A stretch of 64,000 nt of DNA from Shouchella sp047238345. GTDB taxonomy: Bacteria; Bacillota; Bacilli; Bacillales; Bacillaceae_D. The notes under the pieces are model-generated. The model made no database searches and was not told where the DNA came from. It was given only the letters and a program-made list of their open reading frames with translations. The stretch covers positions 115,213 through 179,212 of the forward strand of contig NZ_JBDFMQ010000002.1 in NCBI RefSeq assembly GCF_047238345.1. The letters run 5' to 3'. A program made the position numbers and the translations under genes. This document shows positions 62,669 through 64,000 of this stretch, piece after piece (within the stretch, counting starts at the first letter, position 1; each line of letters starts with the position of its first letter).

Positions 62669-62824
62669 ATGAAGACTCAAGATAATACAATTGATTTTGA
62701 CCTAGAATTTTCAATTGTTGAATTAGAAGACGTCGCAGCTTTACCTGAAACAGCTGCTTCTAGTGCATCTACTAGCTGTAGTCTTTCTTCAACATGCGGT
62801 TCAACATCTAGCTCCACTACTTAA
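62669..62824 (+). CDS. Thiopeptide-type precursor peptide B
   Basis: A 51-residue homologue of precursor A, with AAAAGGAGG 7 nt before the ATG. The leader shares DLEFSIVELEDV and ALPETAA with A but has a different, shorter N-terminus. The 21-residue core (from Ser31) differs from A at only positions 3 (Ala for Gly), 9 (Leu for Ala), 16 (Thr for Ser) and 18 (Ser for Thr); Cys at 7 and 13 and the Thr-Thr end are kept. It is transcribed alone from its own promoter and presumably uses the enzymes of the operon in trans, giving a second product. Confidence 0.92.
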   Translation: MKTQDNTIDFDLEFSIVELEDVAALPETAASSASTSCSLSSTCGSTSSSTT

Positions 62825-62868
62825 ATGTATATTTCAGATTATTAATACATTTATCTGGTATGACTCTA

Positions 62869-62904
62869 ATTCCAAGTTAAAAAGAAGTCTTTTTAACTTG
62901 GAAT
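62869..62904. terminator. Hairpin after precursor B
   Basis: ATTCCAAGTTAAAAAG (62869-62884) and CTTTTTAACTTGGAAT (62889-62904) form a perfect 16-bp stem with a 4-nt loop, about 45 nt after the precursor B stop. No T run follows on this strand. Confidence 0.75.
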
Positions 62905-63014
62905 ATCTAATGTCAAAGAGCTTCAAAATTTTTTTAGATCAAGTTACTTTAATTTAGTAATTAATAGTAGCTTATTTGATGCTTTTAAATCTATTTGTAA
63001 GGGAAGTCATCTAT

Positions 63015-63317
63015 ATGCAAAAAGAAATGGTTGCTTCAGTCTCAAGTTGCTTACTAGGATTAACATCAATATTCTTTTGCATTCCTTTTGTTAGTTTGTT
63101 GATTGCCATTTTTGGTTTAATAATCTCTAAAAAAACACTTAAGAACAATCCAGAAAAAGACTTCATTTATCAAATTAGCTATTTTGGGAAAATACTTAGC
63201 ATAATAGGAATTGTGATTGGAATCGTAGTTATCTTATTTTTTATAGCCTTGTTCATTTTGCTAAGATCATTCTTTCCTGAAGATTATGTTGAATATATGT
63301 TATGGTACTTCACCTAA
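63015..63317 (+). CDS. Small DUF4190-like membrane protein, candidate immunity factor
   Basis: A 100-residue protein with two membrane helices: SVSSCLLGLTSIFFCIPFVS with LLIAIFGLIISKK, then ISYFGKILSIIGIVIGIVVI onward. This resembles DUF4190 membrane proteins. The start at 63015 follows AAGGGAAG at 9 nt; the longer frame opens at 62976. It directly follows precursor B at the cluster's edge, where small immunity proteins are often found, so such a role is possible but unproven. Confidence 0.65.
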   Translation: MQKEMVASVSSCLLGLTSIFFCIPFVSLLIAIFGLIISKKTLKNNPEKDFIYQISYFGKILSIIGIVIGIVVILFFIALFILLRSFFPEDYVEYMLWYFT

Positions 63318-63854
63318 TATAATAAATTCATTTTACCTTTCTCTTATCAGTTATCATCCTCAATATTCTACTTCACGTTTCATTTTTAATCCAAAATTTT
63401 AACCCCCCTACAACATAAAATATTAATTTAAATTATCATTTTCTGTACTGTTTTTTAAAAACTACATTTTTTTAGATCTGAATACATAATGTAAAAACAT
63501 CAACCTATTAATAGATTGATGTTTTTACACACGTTCAAAGAATTTGAAGAACTGAGTTTTATTAAGTAGTTTGCATTCTTAAAATAAAGTTTTTCATACT
63601 GTTACTTTATACCCGCCATAATGATTATATTTAAAAGTAAAAAAATTACTTGTTATGAATAGAAGCAACAATTTTTCCGAACCTTATTAATATAGAATAC
63701 TTGGTATAATTAAACCTAAGTCCTGCTGGAAAAATAACTGTTTTTGCACGTATTTTATCCGTAAATAAATTTCTGATTAAAAATATAATACATATTTTTT
63801 TTGTTTTGAAATACAATGGGAGAGGTCAATTTTTTGAAAAGGAGTTTTATTAAC
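63318..63854. other. Intergenic stretch at the right edge
   Basis: AT-rich, without a supportable gene, apart from one hairpin at 63491-63528. A minus-strand frame at 63755-63982 is a shadow of the partial gene at 63855. Confidence 0.45.
63491..63528. terminator. Bidirectional terminator
   Basis: GTAAAAACATCAA (63491-63503) and TTGATGTTTTTAC (63516-63528) form a perfect 13-bp stem, with T-rich arms. Confidence 0.8.
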
Positions 63855-64000
63855 ATGACGGAAGATATAAAAATTCTCATAGAAAACGAGAGTAGTGTGC
63901 TTGATGACTTCAGAGCTAGGATACTAACTAACCATCCTATGGCAAGCTTTAAATTATCATTAAGAACTACTGATGATAACAAAAGAAAGTTTCAATCACA
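63855..64000 (+). CDS. Start of an unidentified gene, cut by window edge
   Basis: An open frame begins at ATG 63855 after AAAAGGAG (63837-63844, 10-nt spacing) and runs to the edge, giving 48 residues starting MTEDIKILIENESSVLDDFR. It is acidic at first and shows no recognised motif in the part seen. It could belong to the RiPP cluster or to its right flank. Confidence 0.6.
   Translation, partial: MTEDIKILIENESSVLDDFRARILTNHPMASFKLSLRTTDDNKRKFQS

Noticed and set aside
63755..63982. Minus-strand 75-codon frame at the right edge
   Set aside because: Antisense to a plus-strand frame with a strong AAAAGGAG; composition is not convincing.

Overview
The window is a chromosomal stretch of a low-GC, Gram-positive, spore-forming bacterium of the Bacillaceae type. 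This rests on strong AGGAGG ribosome sites, frequent TTG/GTG starts, many rho-independent terminators, XylR/CcpA-style sugar operators, a lipobox-bearing sugar-binding protein and a giant BclA-like collagen-repeat protein. No rRNA, tRNA or CRISPR array was seen. Most lineage-level statements are inference.

Layout. 1-4.8 kb: a cadmium/heavy-metal module (edge of a serine recombinase, CadC-type repressor with promoter and operator, CadA-type P1B ATPase, CadD-type transporter, CzcO-like flavoprotein). It abuts a 5'-truncated PucR/CdaR-type regulator (4842-5345), so its right edge looks like a recombination junction. 5.5-9.1 kb: aldehyde dehydrogenase, 3-hydroxyisobutyrate-dehydrogenase-like reductase and two small integral membrane proteins, probably a sugar-acid or semialdehyde pathway with its own transporter. 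9.1-9.9 kb: an internally deleted duplicate of the DUF4236 locus that lies intact at 29.2-30.8 kb. 10-22.1 kb: a ROK repressor and a divergent ten-gene hexuronate operon (GPH symporter, UxaC, UxuA, SDR mannonate oxidoreductase, KdgA, KdgK, plus three Gfo/Idh/MocA dehydrogenases and a TIM-barrel isomerase), with a XylR-like operator just after its promoter.

22-30.8 kb is accessory DNA with much decay: small two-TM proteins, a three-gene HTH / ImmA-IrrE peptidase / PIN-like module, a broken mepB, two tandem secreted small proteins with almost identical mature parts, and frameshifted gene remnants. 30.9-37.4 kb: a LacI regulon (aldo/keto reductase and Gfo/Idh enzyme on one side, a three-gene ABC sugar importer on the other) with identical 12-bp palindromic operators at both promoters. 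37.7-42.7 kb: a 1657-residue collagen-like protein. 43-46 kb: a repeat-rich stretch with a YcxB-like protein and a short RadC, set between two copies of a ~270-bp non-coding repeat.

46.1-63.3 kb holds the most notable system: a thiopeptide/thiazolylpeptide-type RiPP gene cluster. A 13-gene minus-strand operon runs from a 53-residue precursor through an ABC exporter, an unrecognised 443-residue protein, a class III aminotransferase, an SDR, a full-length glutamylating LanB domain protein, two small LanB-like proteins (one elimination-type, one candidate [4+2] cycloaddition enzyme), an ocin-ThiF-like partner, a YcaO cyclodehydratase and a SagB-type azoline dehydrogenase, to a final unknown protein. 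A methyltransferase and a second, 51-residue precursor are encoded divergently. The two predicted 21-residue cores are almost entirely Ser/Thr with just two Cys and end in Thr-Thr. The product would be an unusually Ser/Thr-rich thiopeptide pair, probably tailored at the C-terminus by the SDR and possibly the aminotransferase.
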